The translations under genes were made by a program, and so were the position numbers. DNA of 64,000 nt from Streptomyces fructofermentans (lineage in GTDB: Bacteria; Actinomycetota; Actinomycetes; Streptomycetales; Streptomycetaceae), in assembly GCF_014651055.1 (NCBI RefSeq), contig NZ_BMWD01000007.1, forward strand, positions 75,475 through 139,474, given 5' to 3'. Shown one piece after another: positions 34,374 through 42,842 of this stretch (position 1 is its first letter; the number at the start of each line of letters is the position of its first letter). Under the pieces are notes generated by a model. The model did not search any database and was not told where the DNA came from. It saw only the letters and a program-made list of their open reading frames with translations.

Positions 34374-34415
34374 GATGGCACTCAGTGTGCTCCGAACGGG
34401 GAACTGAGTGCCATC
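34374..34415. promoter_or_regulatory. TetR autoregulatory inverted repeat
   Basis: Perfect 13-bp arms, GATGGCACTCAGT (34374-34386) and its complement (34403-34415), are separated by 16 bases. They lie 32-73 bases before the TetR start and upstream of the divergent gene at 34531. Confidence 0.7.
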
Positions 34416-34530
34416 TTGATCGACGGGGGTGCTTGCAGGGAGGGCGCGGCTCCCGGGATAGGGTCCCGGCCTGTGGCCGGCCACGGGGCCGGAACGGACA
34501 CGTACGCCGGTGTGACGGGGGTCGGGAACG

Positions 34531-35562
34531 GTGCGGCGCTGGATCAAGGTCTCGGTGGCGGCTGCGATGGTGCTCGGGGTGGCCGGCTACGCGGCCGAGC
34601 CCTCCGTACGGGACTGGATGCTCGCCGGCAGCGCGTGCGGCGGGGCCCTGCCCCGGGACGTCGTGGAGCGGCTCACCCCCGACGGCGCGCATCTGGAGAG
34701 TGAGGAGTCGCGGCGGACGGAGGCACTCGGATCGTACGAGTGCGTCCTCTCCGTCGGGGGCGACGAGGTGCGGGACTCCCGGCTCCTGGAGATGGAGGCC
34801 CACACCCGGCGCGACGACCGGGACCGTGAGCTGTTCAGCGCCTTCCCGCAGGACGGCTTCTCCGCCCAGTACCCCCTTCCCGGCGGACTGCCCGGATTCG
34901 TCGACCAGTACGGCGGGATCGACCTCCTGCTGCCCTGCCCGGGACTCGGCGAGGACGACGAGGGGCGGCGCGCCGAACTGCTGGTGCGCACGTGGATGGG
35001 CCGCGACACGCTGTCCGGTGTCCCGGGAGCCGCCTACCGGGCGGTGGTCGCGCTGGCCAACTCGGCCTCGGACGAACTGGGATGCGAGGGCGAGCCGCTC
35101 GCGGAGTACGAGGGGGACGCCGTTCCGCCCCGGCCCGGCGACGAACCGCGGACCGTTCCGGTCGCACGCGCCAAGGGCACGACGTGCGCGTGGGCGGCCG
35201 GGGCCGGGCTGCCGGACAGCGGCGGCTGGCGGCTCGCGGCGGGCATGAACGACGCCGCGCCCACGGGGCGTTGCACCCTGCGGGGCCCGGCGGCCGGGAC
35301 CGGCTCCGGGAGCGACTCCGTGCTGACGTTCGTCGCCTGGTACGGGGACTGGAGCAACCGCCTCGTCTTCGAGGACAGCGCAGGCGGGTTCAGGTCCATG
35401 ACGGCCACCGCGCGCTGCGACGGCCAAGCCGCCAACTTCGCCCTCGGGGGCTCGGGAGACGTTCCGGGCGTCGGTGCGGCCGACAGGCGCCGCATGCTCA
35501 AGAGGTTCGCGCAGGACCAGGTCGACCGCCGGGACTGCTCGGACCTGCGCTTCCGCTTCTGA
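34531..35562 (+). CDS. Predicted exported or membrane-anchored protein
   Basis: A 343-residue protein that opens with a short basic stretch and one hydrophobic helix (WIKVSVAAAMVLGVAGYAAE), so it is exported or anchored at the membrane. The rest is extracellular, with several cysteines (for example in GSACGGALP, YECVLSV, LLLPCPG, TTCAWAAG, GRCTLRG, ARCDGQA, RDCSDLR) that may form disulfides. I do not recognise the family. The GTG at 34531 is the only reasonable start before the hydrophobic helix. Confidence 0.75.
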   Translation: MRRWIKVSVAAAMVLGVAGYAAEPSVRDWMLAGSACGGALPRDVVERLTPDGAHLESEESRRTEALGSYECVLSVGGDEVRDSRLLEMEAHTRRDDRDRELFSAFPQDGFSAQYPLPGGLPGFVDQYGGIDLLLPCPGLGEDDEGRRAELLVRTWMGRDTLSGVPGAAYRAVVALANSASDELGCEGEPLAEYEGDAVPPRPGDEPRTVPVARAKGTTCAWAAGAGLPDSGGWRLAAGMNDAAPTGRCTLRGPAAGTGSGSDSVLTFVAWYGDWSNRLVFEDSAGGFRSMTATARCDGQAANFALGGSGDVPGVGAADRRRMLKRFAQDQVDRRDCSDLRFRF

Positions 35563-35610
35563 CCGCGCCCCGTCCGCCGCCCCCGTCCGGCCGGGCCCGA
35601 GGCCCTTGTC

Positions 35611-35636
35611 GCCCCGCCGGGGGGCCCGGGCGGGGC
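35611..35636. terminator. Candidate terminator between converging genes
   Basis: An 8-bp GC stem (GCCCCGCC at 35611 with GGCGGGGC at 35629) with a 10-base loop sits between the exported protein and the converging gene at 35654. Both could use it. The surrounding sequence is so GC-rich that this is only suggestive. Confidence 0.35.
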
Positions 35637-35653
35637 GGGCGATCAGGCCCTGT

Positions 35654-36880
35654 TCACCTCAGCCACAGCGCGCGTACGTACCAGTTGTCGAGCAACTGCC
35701 GCATCGCGCCCAGTCGTTCGTCCGGCACGTCGCGGTGGCCCGCCCACTCGTCGAGCGCCTCGGTCAACTGGTGGCGGCCGTCCAGCAGGTCGCCGCGGAC
35801 CGGGCCCGCGGTCGGCCGGTCCGCGATGTCACCCATCGGCGGCCGGGAACGGAGCTGCCGGGCGGCCGGGCGGAACGCGCCGCGCGTGTGTGCCCGGACC
35901 GCCTTGTCGAAGGCGGCGGGATCCGCGATCGTGCCGTCCCGGATGTGCCGGGCACGGAACTTCATGAGCGTGCCCACACGGCCCGCGATGTCGTGGAGGT
36001 CGTGATCCGGCCAGTCCTGCGGGGTCGTCGTGAAGCGCTTGTCGGCGGACGGCCGGAAGTCCGGGTCGCCGCCCCGGTCCGTCAGTCGCTCCAGGTAGTA
36101 CGCGAGGTGCGCGCGTTCGGCGTCGTAGAGGATCGCGAAGGCCTCCGGGTCCTCGGCGAGTTCGGCGACGAGGCCCTCGATGTCCGCCTCCGCCTCCGCG
36201 ACCGCGTCGGCGTGCCCGAAGACGGCATGCGCCTCGCCCGGTGCCAGGAACCGGCCCAGAGGGGAGTATCCGTCCTCGTCGGGTGCCGCCTCCTCGGCCG
36301 GGAGCGCGGGGCGGTTCACCCCGTCGTCGCGCAGCCGGTCGTCCCGCCCCGCGTCGACCACGTACTCGGCCAGCATGCGTGCCACCCCCGGTGCGAGACC
36401 GGCGGGTATCTCGACGCCGTGCAGCGCGGCGGCCACCCCGTACGCGGCGCGCGCCTGGGCGAGCGTGTGCGGGGTGCCCGTACGTCCCGCTTCCGACCCG
36501 GTGGCCGCGGCCACGAGGCGGCCCAGCGCGCGGGCGCCGTCGCCGCACACCTTCTCGTGGGCGAGCAGCTTGCGGACCGTACCGAGCCGCTGGAGGTCCT
36601 CGCCCGGATCGAGTGCCCGGGTGGCCGCCGCGGTGTCGTCGGCGAGCGCCCGCCGTCCGGTGGTCAGGGTCCAACAGGGCTTGTCCGAGGAGGAGTCGGC
36701 GAGGGCCAGTGGAAGGGAGATGCCGGCTGCGACGGCCGCGGTCAGGGCCGCCGCGGCGAGTCCCCGGTGCCGGCGCACGCGTCGGGCCAGTGCGCCCGCG
36801 AGGCCGCCGGGACGGCCGGACCGCTCGTCGGTGGCACCGCCGCCGCTGTCATGGCCGTGTCCGTCTCCCCCATTACGCAT
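35654..36880 (-). CDS. Single-span membrane protein, unknown function
   Basis: A 408-residue protein with a Gly/Asp-rich cytoplasmic N-terminus of about 45 residues, one membrane helix at about 46-67 (GLAAAALTAAVAAGISLPLA), and a large extracellular, mostly helical domain rich in acidic residues (AEAEADIEGLVAELAEDPEA; ERAHLAYYLERLTDRGG; WPDHDLHDIAGRVGTLMKFR). No catalytic motif is recognised. The ATG at 36880 gives a proper topology. The gene at 37322 lies just upstream and may be in the same transcript. Confidence 0.75.
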   Translation of the reverse strand: MRNGGDGHGHDSGGGATDERSGRPGGLAGALARRVRRHRGLAAAALTAAVAAGISLPLALADSSSDKPCWTLTTGRRALADDTAAATRALDPGEDLQRLGTVRKLLAHEKVCGDGARALGRLVAAATGSEAGRTGTPHTLAQARAAYGVAAALHGVEIPAGLAPGVARMLAEYVVDAGRDDRLRDDGVNRPALPAEEAAPDEDGYSPLGRFLAPGEAHAVFGHADAVAEAEADIEGLVAELAEDPEAFAILYDAERAHLAYYLERLTDRGGDPDFRPSADKRFTTTPQDWPDHDLHDIAGRVGTLMKFRARHIRDGTIADPAAFDKAVRAHTRGAFRPAARQLRSRPPMGDIADRPTAGPVRGDLLDGRHQLTEALDEWAGHRDVPDERLGAMRQLLDNWYVRALWLR

Positions 36881-36938
36881 CCCGGCAGGGTAGCGAGCGT
36901 GATCGTCCGGGCCGCCGTCGGGTCCGGGAGGCGGGCGG

Positions 36939-37322
36939 TCAGTGGCCCTGGCGCGCGTTCTGGCTCTCCACCAGGGCCTGCGTGACGACCCTGACGCCCC
37001 GGGCGATGTGGTTGAGCTGGGCCATCTCCGCCGCGTACAGCTTGATCGTGTGCTCGATGACCGACTCGGGCATCCCCATCGCGGGCAGCTCGGCCCGGGC
37101 GCTGTGGAGCGCGGTCCGCACGACGCGTATCTCCAGTTGGAGCTGGATCTGCGCGTGGCGCGCGAGCAGCACGGGCTGGCGGACCAGCAGCGGGTAGCTG
37201 CCGTAGCGGGACGGGACCAGTTCGCGCAGCCACTTGGTGGCCGATCGTTCCCAGTCACGGCTGCCGGGCGTCTTGACCTGACAGGGCCAGTCCGTGCTGA
37301 TGGGCGAGTACGTCAGGGACAT
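36939..37322 (-). CDS. Conserved helical protein of unknown function
   Basis: A 127-residue soluble protein. After an N-terminal segment (MSLTYSPISTDWPCQVKTPG) it is helical, with LVRQPVLLARHAQIQLQLEI and LPAMGMPESVIEHTIKLYAA. The second of two close ATG codons (37322) is preferred because GGAAG lies eight bases before it. I do not recognise the family. It is 58 bases upstream of the membrane-protein gene on the same strand. Confidence 0.65.
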   Translation of the reverse strand: MSLTYSPISTDWPCQVKTPGSRDWERSATKWLRELVPSRYGSYPLLVRQPVLLARHAQIQLQLEIRVVRTALHSARAELPAMGMPESVIEHTIKLYAAEMAQLNHIARGVRVVTQALVESQNARQGH

Positions 37323-37618
37323 GATCATCGCTTCCGAGGTGGCCGGCAGGTGGTTCGGTCGTTCTTGGCGGCCCCGGCCTAGGGGATGACCGGGGCCGCC
37401 ACGGGCGCGCGAGCGGTGCCCGTCGTGCACCCGGGGCCGATGCGAGAAGGGAGCGCCGTACCCGGGCCGACCAGGACCCCACCGGATCCCGATCAGCGAG
37501 AAGTATTCATATATACCGTGCGGTACGCAAGGGTATGAAAAAATTCATGTTCGAGACGGCTGAATCTTGTCTTGTGGACGCCGTTCGTCGTATGCAGGCA
37601 CGGGCCGAACCCGTGACA
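37323..37618. other. Intergenic region with AT-rich island
   Basis: About 296 bases between two leftward genes. An AT-rich island at 37505-37555 (TATTCATATATACC, then GTATGAAAAAATTCATG) is striking against the GC-rich background and probably holds the promoter of the leftward gene at 37322. A 6-bp stem (CACGGG 37599 / CCCGTG 37610) just past the MurR/RpiR stop may end that gene. A short frame starting MKKFMFETAES here has no codon bias. Confidence 0.4.
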
Positions 37619-38542
37619 TCAGTCCTTGACGAAGAAGGCGTGCTCGTCGGCGACCTGCTCGTAGTCCTCCAGGCGCGCCTGGGTGCGCTCGGGGTCCGCG
37701 TCCGTCATGGCCTGCAGCAGGGCGGCCGACAGCACCGCGGGCGCCGCGTACGAGTCGAAGACGAGGCGTGAGCCGGTGCCTGTCGCGAAGACGACGTCCG
37801 CCTCGTCGGCCAGCGGCCCCAGCCCCAGGTCCGTGATCAGCGCGACCCGCAGACCGGCCCGGCGGGCGACCCGCACCGCCGTCAGCGTCTCGTGCGCGTG
37901 CCGGGGCATCGTGAACGCGAGCACCCAGGTGCCCCCGGCCTCGCGCGACTGGAGCAGCGCGTCGTACGCGACGCTGCCGCCCCGCGTCACCAGGCGGACG
38001 TCCGGGTGGATACGGCGTGCGGCGTAGGCGAAGTACTCGGCCAGCGAGCCGGAGATCCGCAGGCCGAGAACCGTGAGCGGGGCCGACCGCGACAGCGCGC
38101 GACCGGTCTCGATGACCTGCTCGGGATCGGCGAAGTCGCGGCGGAGGTTCTCCAGGTTGTCGATCTCCGCGTCGACGGCCGCCTGCAGCTCGTTCGGGCG
38201 GGCCTCCTCGGCGGCCTCGGGAGAACCGGCCAGCTTGCTGAGCGCGATCGACTGGAGGCGCTCGCGCAGCGCCGGGTAGCCGCTGAAGCCGACCGCCGTC
38301 GCGAAACGCGTCACCGACGGCTGGCTGACACCGACCCGCTCGGCGAGATCCGTGATCGACAGGAACGCCGCCTCGGAGAGGTGCTCGATCAGGTACTGGG
38401 CGATACGGCGCTGCCCGGGAGAGAGACGGGGGCCGTCGAAGAGGTCCCGCAGCCGGGTCGTGGGAGCGGCCTCCTCCTCCGGGACCGGTCTCCCCGAGCT
38501 GATCGCTGACGCCTGCGCGCGTGCCTGCTGCGGCGATGGCAC
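37619..38542 (-). CDS. MurR/RpiR-family transcriptional regulator
   Basis: A 307-residue regulator of phosphosugar metabolism type. The RpiR helix-turn-helix occupies about 30-110 (LSPGQRRIAQYLIEHLSEAA, ITDLAERVGVSQPSVTRFAT). The SIS sugar-phosphate isomerase-like domain at about 135-270 has TVLGLRISGSLAEYFAYAAR and VALITDLGLGPLADEADVVF. The GTG at 38542 has an AAGGAGG site seven bases upstream and is preferred to the GTG 24 bases earlier. No sugar gene is adjacent, so the regulon is unknown. Confidence 0.92.
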   Translation of the reverse strand: MPSPQQARAQASAISSGRPVPEEEAAPTTRLRDLFDGPRLSPGQRRIAQYLIEHLSEAAFLSITDLAERVGVSQPSVTRFATAVGFSGYPALRERLQSIALSKLAGSPEAAEEARPNELQAAVDAEIDNLENLRRDFADPEQVIETGRALSRSAPLTVLGLRISGSLAEYFAYAARRIHPDVRLVTRGGSVAYDALLQSREAGGTWVLAFTMPRHAHETLTAVRVARRAGLRVALITDLGLGPLADEADVVFATGTGSRLVFDSYAAPAVLSAALLQAMTDADPERTQARLEDYEQVADEHAFFVKD

Positions 38543-38670
38543 CGGTGCGCCTCCTTCGTGTCCCACTGACGTTCAACATAACGCACGGGCCGGGTCGTCC
38601 GGCGGGCAGTCGCGCGGTGCCCGGACGGCCGTCCGGAGGGGTCGCGCGGCGAGTGTGCTTCGATGCCGGG

Positions 38671-39273
38671 ATGAAGATCGAGACGATCGGCGCCCGGGGC
38701 CGCGGTGCCGTCCGGCCGCGCGCGGACCGCGACTTGGCGGCGTGCGTCCGCGTGCTCGCCGAGGTCCACGCGCACGACGGCTACCCGGTGAACTGGCCCG
38801 ATCGGCCGGGCGAATGGCTGTCCCGGCCCGGCGGCCTGGGCGCCTGGGTCGCGGAACTGGACGGCGGGATCGTCGGTCACGTCGGCCTGTCCCGCGCCGA
38901 ACCGGACGACGTGGCCCCCGCCCTGTGGCGCGCTCGGCACGGCGGGGACGGCGATGCCGCCGCGGTGGTCAGCCGCCTCTTCGTCGCACCGCACGGGCGC
39001 GGCCACGGCTTCGGCGCCCGGCTCATGGCGTGTGCGACCCGGGAGGCGGAGCGCCGCGGGCTGCGCCCCGTACTGGACGTCGTCGCGACCGACGCCGCGG
39101 CGGTCGCGCTGTACGAGCGGCTCGGCTGGGAACCACTGGGCACGTCGGAGCAGCGCTGGGGCCCGGACCGCACGGTGTCCGTCCGTTCCTACGCGGCCGC
39201 CGACACGTCCTCCGAGCGCACCGTCGGTACGGGCGGGGACGCGGGCGGCGCGCCCACCGGGGGGACCGTGTGA
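38671..39273 (+). CDS. GNAT-family N-acetyltransferase
   Basis: A 200-residue acetyl-CoA-dependent acyltransferase. The GNAT fold is clear: RPRADRDLAACVRVLAEVHA at the start, VVSRLFVAPHGRGHGFGARL with the R/G-x-x-G-x-G/A acetyl-CoA loop (GRGHGFG), and the final VALYERLGWEPLGTS. The substrate is unknown. The tail after residue 165 is Gly/Thr-rich and probably disordered. The RNase H gene follows on the same strand. Confidence 0.88.
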   Translation: MKIETIGARGRGAVRPRADRDLAACVRVLAEVHAHDGYPVNWPDRPGEWLSRPGGLGAWVAELDGGIVGHVGLSRAEPDDVAPALWRARHGGDGDAAAVVSRLFVAPHGRGHGFGARLMACATREAERRGLRPVLDVVATDAAAVALYERLGWEPLGTSEQRWGPDRTVSVRSYAAADTSSERTVGTGGDAGGAPTGGTV

Positions 39274-39375
39274 GCGGCGGCACCCGGCCCGTCCGGGGCC
39301 CCGTGGAGGTCCGGCCCTGTCAGCCGTGACGGGGCGATGAACCCGGCACCCCCGCGCCCTGGCATGATCGGGCGC

Positions 39376-40095
39376 ATGGCTGAACGCGTAATCGCCGCGT
39401 GTGACGGGGCGTCGAAAGGAAACCCCGGGCCCGCCGGCTGGGCCTGGGTCATCGCGGACGGGACGGGCACGCCCGCACAGTGGGAGGCCGGACCGCTCGG
39501 GACGGCGACCAACAACGTCGCCGAACTGACCGCGCTGGAACGGCTGCTCGCGACCGTGGACCCGAGCGTGCCGCTGGAGATCCGGATGGACTCCCAGTAC
39601 GCCATGAAGGCCGTCACGACCTGGCTCCCCGGATGGAAGCGCAAGGGCTGGAAGACCGCGGCGGGCAAGCCCGTGGCCAACCAGGGCCTGGTCGTGCGCA
39701 TCGACGAACTGCTCGACGGCCGCTCGGTGGAGTTCCGGTACGTTCCCGCGCACCAGGTCGACGGCGACGTCCTCAACGACTTCGCGGACCGCGCGGCCAG
39801 CCAGGCCGCCGTCGTGCAGCAGCCCGCGGGCAGCGAACAGGGCTCGCCCGAGCCCCCCAAGTCCTCGGCTGCCAAGAAGGCGGCCCCCTCGCGCGGGCGC
39901 GCCCCGTTCTCCGGCACCTCGTCCCCGGGTGCGAAGGCGTCACCGTCCGGGCCGTCCGCGAAAGCGGGCTCCTCGCGCACCCTCAAGGCCAAGTTCCCCG
40001 GCCGCTGCCGGTGCGGACGCTCGTACGCGGCGGGCGAGACCATCGCGAAGAACCCCGACGGCTGGGGTCACCCGGAGTGCCGTACGGAAGCGTAG
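39376..40095 (+). CDS. Ribonuclease HI-family protein with C-terminal zinc motif
   Basis: A 239-residue type 1 RNase H, which cleaves the RNA strand of RNA-DNA hybrids. Catalytic acidic residues are Asp10 (ACDGASKGNPGPAG), Glu50 (NNVAELTAL), Asp72 (MDSQYAMKAV) and Asp138 (NDFADRAA). The domain ends near residue 145. A Lys/Ala/Pro/Ser-rich linker of about 55 residues leads to a C-terminal module with CRCGRSYAAGE and GHPEC, possibly a small zinc-binding nucleic-acid contact. I chose the ATG at 39376; ATGs at 39364 and 39337 are in frame. It probably supplements a housekeeping RNase H. Confidence 0.88.
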   Translation: MAERVIAACDGASKGNPGPAGWAWVIADGTGTPAQWEAGPLGTATNNVAELTALERLLATVDPSVPLEIRMDSQYAMKAVTTWLPGWKRKGWKTAAGKPVANQGLVVRIDELLDGRSVEFRYVPAHQVDGDVLNDFADRAASQAAVVQQPAGSEQGSPEPPKSSAAKKAAPSRGRAPFSGTSSPGAKASPSGPSAKAGSSRTLKAKFPGRCRCGRSYAAGETIAKNPDGWGHPECRTEA

Positions 40096-40277
40096 GAACG
40101 GTACGGGAACCCGTCCCGAGCGGTCCGGAGGGGTCTCCCGACCGCCTGTGTGCGCCACGGGACCGCCGGTCGGGGTTCCCGTACCGCCCGTCGGAGCGCC
40201 GGTCCTGCCCGGATGCGAAACCCGCCACCTGCGGTGACCCTGGATACGTGGGGGTGAACCAGTCAGGAGGACGAGCC

Positions 40278-40472
40278 ATGTCCGTCATGGACAAGATCAA
40301 GGGCATGCTGAAGGGCCACCCGGACCAGACCAGCAAGGGTGTCGACAAGGCCGGCGACTACGCCGACGGCAAGACCCAGGGCAAGTACAGCGGTCAGGTC
40401 GACACTGCTCAGGACCGGCTCAAGGACCAGTTCGGGGCGAACCCGAACCAGGACCGGCCGCCCCAGTCCTGA
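40278..40472 (+). CDS. MT0933/Rv0909-type antitoxin-like protein
   Basis: A 64-residue, highly charged protein of the MT0933_antitox family: MDKIKGMLKGHPDQTSKGVD, then KAGDYADGKTQGKYSGQVDT and a Gln/Asn/Pro tail. In mycobacteria the founding member pairs with a SRPBCC-type toxin. Here no toxin is adjacent, and Streptomyces often carries solitary copies that may act as general stress or hydrophilin-like proteins. The ATG at 40278 has a strong CAGGAGGA site. Confidence 0.85.
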   Translation: MSVMDKIKGMLKGHPDQTSKGVDKAGDYADGKTQGKYSGQVDTAQDRLKDQFGANPNQDRPPQS

Positions 40473-40596
40473 CACCGAGGTCGCGGGCGGACGGCGGGAA
40501 CCACCGGGCCTCCGCCACGGGCCGGTCCCTTCGGGGCCGGCCCGCTTCCGTGTGCGCGATCCCTTGCCGCCCCCGGCTGACGAGCCGCGGCCGGTG

Positions 40597-41532
40597 TCAG
40601 GCGGGTGCGGAGAGGCGGTCCGCGAGCCAGCACTCGATGTCGTGCCGTGCCGCCGCGGCCATGCCCGTCGAACGGGACGTGAATCCGTGCCGGGCCTCCG
40701 GGTAGATCCGCAGGTCGACCTCCCCGCCGGCCGCCGACAGACGCGCGGCCATGGCCATGTTGTCCTCCAGCAGGACGTCCGAGGTCCCGACGACCATCAG
40801 GACCGGAGGCAGGCCGCGCAGGTCGGCGTAGACGGGGGAGATGTCCGGCTCGGTGCGGTCGGCCGCATGGCCCGCGTACGCCTCGATGAAGAACTCGTCG
40901 GCGATGAGCCGGCCCGCGGGGGTCAGACCGCTCATGTCGTAGGTGCCGAACTGGAGCGCGGCCCCGGCGAACGCGCCGCTCACCCCGCGCTCGCGCAGCC
41001 GCAGCAGTGTCGTCACGGCCAGCGTCGCCCCCGCCGAGAACCCGCCGATCGTCAGCCGGGCCGTGCCGAAGCGGGCCGCGGCGTGCTCGACGAGCCACAG
41101 GGCCGCCGTCTCGCTGTCGTCGGGCGCGGCAGGCCAGGGATGCTCCGGGGCGAGCCGGTAGTCCACGCTCACGACGGTGACTCCGAGGGCGTCCGCGAGA
41201 CGCCGGTTGCGGGCGTCGTCCCGCGCGGCCGACCCCATGTAGAAGCCGCCGCCGTGGATCTCCAGATGGACGCCGCGCGGCTCGCCGCCACCGGGAGTGA
41301 GAACGCGTACGGGTACGCGCCGGCCGGCTGCCTCGACGACCTCCTCCGAGACCGGCGGTCCGGCGGCGCCGGAGGAGGCCGGCGGGACCGCGTCCTGCTG
41401 GGCGCGTGCCTCCCTCAGCTCCTCCGGGGTGCTCGGTCCCCTCCGGCCGGCCGCCGCGGCGTTGGCCGCCCGGGTCTCCCCGACGTGCGCCGCGAGCCCC
41501 GATTCGACAAGGCCCTTCAACCCCCACTGCAT
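40597..41532 (-). CDS. Alpha/beta hydrolase of the hormone-sensitive lipase family
   Basis: A 311-residue esterase. It has the HSL oxyanion motif HGGG at 93-96 (EIHGGGFYMG), the DYRLAPEHPWPAA segment, the nucleophile Ser166 in GGFSAGA, Asp252 in GTSDVLLEDN and His282 in EARHGFTSR. Enzymes of this family hydrolyse short-chain esters and xenobiotic esters in the cytoplasm. The ATG at 41532 has GAGGG about six bases upstream. Confidence 0.92.
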   Translation of the reverse strand: MQWGLKGLVESGLAAHVGETRAANAAAAGRRGPSTPEELREARAQQDAVPPASSGAAGPPVSEEVVEAAGRRVPVRVLTPGGGEPRGVHLEIHGGGFYMGSAARDDARNRRLADALGVTVVSVDYRLAPEHPWPAAPDDSETAALWLVEHAAARFGTARLTIGGFSAGATLAVTTLLRLRERGVSGAFAGAALQFGTYDMSGLTPAGRLIADEFFIEAYAGHAADRTEPDISPVYADLRGLPPVLMVVGTSDVLLEDNMAMAARLSAAGGEVDLRIYPEARHGFTSRSTGMAAAARHDIECWLADRLSAPA

Positions 41533-41668
41533 GAGCGTCCCTCGATGTACGTGCCACGGACCTGCCCGGACGCGGCGCCTCGCCAACCAACGGTCGACGA
41601 GATTATCCACCCCTCCTCCGTCGTGAGCGGCGGCCGTCCGGGCGGCGCCGTCCGCGGCGCGGCTGGGT

Positions 41669-42769
41669 TCATGGCGCGGACGTGCCCACCCGTACCCCTC
41701 GGCTCTCGCCGTCCGAGAGGAACGCGGCGAGAGCCCGGGCCTCCTCGGCGACCGCGGCGCGCTCGGGCCGGGAGAAGGCGCGCAGCGGGGTGACGGTCAC
41801 CGTGCCCGCTTCGACGTTCCAGGTCGCCGCGACCCTGCCGTCGAGCAGCACGACCCGCTCACCGGCGACCGAGAGCCCCTTGTGCTCGTCGTCGACGATC
41901 CGGCCGCGGTCCTGGTAGCCGAGGAGCGCGTTGTCGAACGCGGGCAGGAACCGCACCGGCGCGGGAGTGCCGGGGTCCGGGCGGGGAGCGTCCGGCAGGT
42001 CCAGCAGCTCCCGGCCGCGCTCGTCGCGGAAGGCGACCAGTTCCTCGCGCAGACCCGCCACCGCGGCGGGCAGTCCGGCCAGGCCCGACCACGCCCGCAG
42101 GTCGGCGGTCGCCGCCGGACCGAAGGCCCCCAGGTAGCGCCGCACCAGCGCCCGGCCGGCCGGGTCGGAGCCGTCAGCGGCGGGCGGGTCGATCTCCCGG
42201 CCGAGCCAGGAGGAGAGCAGGACGTTGCGCACGCCCGCCCGGGTGCGCCACAGACCGCGCGGCGGGACCTGGGCCATCGGGACGAGGGCCGCGACGACCA
42301 TCTCGCCCAGGGGCCGGCGGCCCGGCGCGGGCCAGCGTTCGGCCAGCACCTCCACGAGTTCGGCCGCCGAGCGGGGTTCGCCGTCGGCCATCAACGCCCG
42401 TCCTGCCGCGGCGAGTTCGTCGAGGTCGACACCTTCGAGTTCTCGGCGGTCGGTCCCGAGGACCCGTTGGCGCAGCATGGCGTCGTGGCGGGACCGCCAG
42501 GCGACGACGTCGTCCGCCGTGACGAGGTGGACGGTGCGGCGCATCAGGTGCGTACGCACCAGGCTCCGCCCGCTCACCAGGTCGGAGAGGACAGCGGGGT
42601 CGAAGGCGCGCAGCCGGGACCAGAGCCCGACGAACGGCTCCTGCGGCTCCTGCGCCTGCAGCCCGCCGAGGTGCGCCACGGCGTCGGGGACCGGGAGATC
42701 GGCCCGGTCCAGGAGCAGTTGGCGGGCGAGCGTCGCGCGGTTGAGTGCTCTGTTGTCGAGGACGGTCAC
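41669..42769 (-). CDS. AlkZ-like DNA glycosylase (HTH_42 winged-helix protein)
   Basis: A 366-residue protein of the winged-helix DNA-binding family (PF06224) that includes AlkZ, which excises azinomycin-induced interstrand crosslinks, and E. coli YcaQ. The catalytic QxQ motif of AlkZ is present as Gln38-Ala-Gln40 in HLGGLQAQEPQEP. Other family blocks are RTHLMRRTVHLVTADDV, PRGLWRTRAGVRNVL and RFLPAFDNALLGYQDRGRIV. The GTG at 42769 is a little distant from an AAGGAA site. It may protect against DNA alkylation or crosslinks; there is no biosynthetic cluster for such a toxin in this window. Confidence 0.88.
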   Translation of the reverse strand: MTVLDNRALNRATLARQLLLDRADLPVPDAVAHLGGLQAQEPQEPFVGLWSRLRAFDPAVLSDLVSGRSLVRTHLMRRTVHLVTADDVVAWRSRHDAMLRQRVLGTDRRELEGVDLDELAAAGRALMADGEPRSAAELVEVLAERWPAPGRRPLGEMVVAALVPMAQVPPRGLWRTRAGVRNVLLSSWLGREIDPPAADGSDPAGRALVRRYLGAFGPAATADLRAWSGLAGLPAAVAGLREELVAFRDERGRELLDLPDAPRPDPGTPAPVRFLPAFDNALLGYQDRGRIVDDEHKGLSVAGERVVLLDGRVAATWNVEAGTVTVTPLRAFSRPERAAVAEEARALAAFLSDGESRGVRVGTSAP

Positions 42770-42842
42770 GCTGGTGCTGTTCCTTTCGAGCCGTGCACGG
42801 CTTGCGGGGTCTCCCCGCCCCGGGCGGGTCGGGCGGCCGACG

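Noticed and set aside
37535..37771. Plus-strand ORF starting MKKFMFETAES with an AT-rich start
   Set aside because: The AT-rich beginning is attractive as foreign DNA, but it runs antisense into the MurR/RpiR gene with no codon bias or ribosome site.
40278..40472. Toxin-antitoxin pair around the MT0933-type antitoxin
   Set aside because: Neighbours are an RNase H and an esterase; no SRPBCC-type toxin gene is adjacent, so a working pair cannot be claimed.
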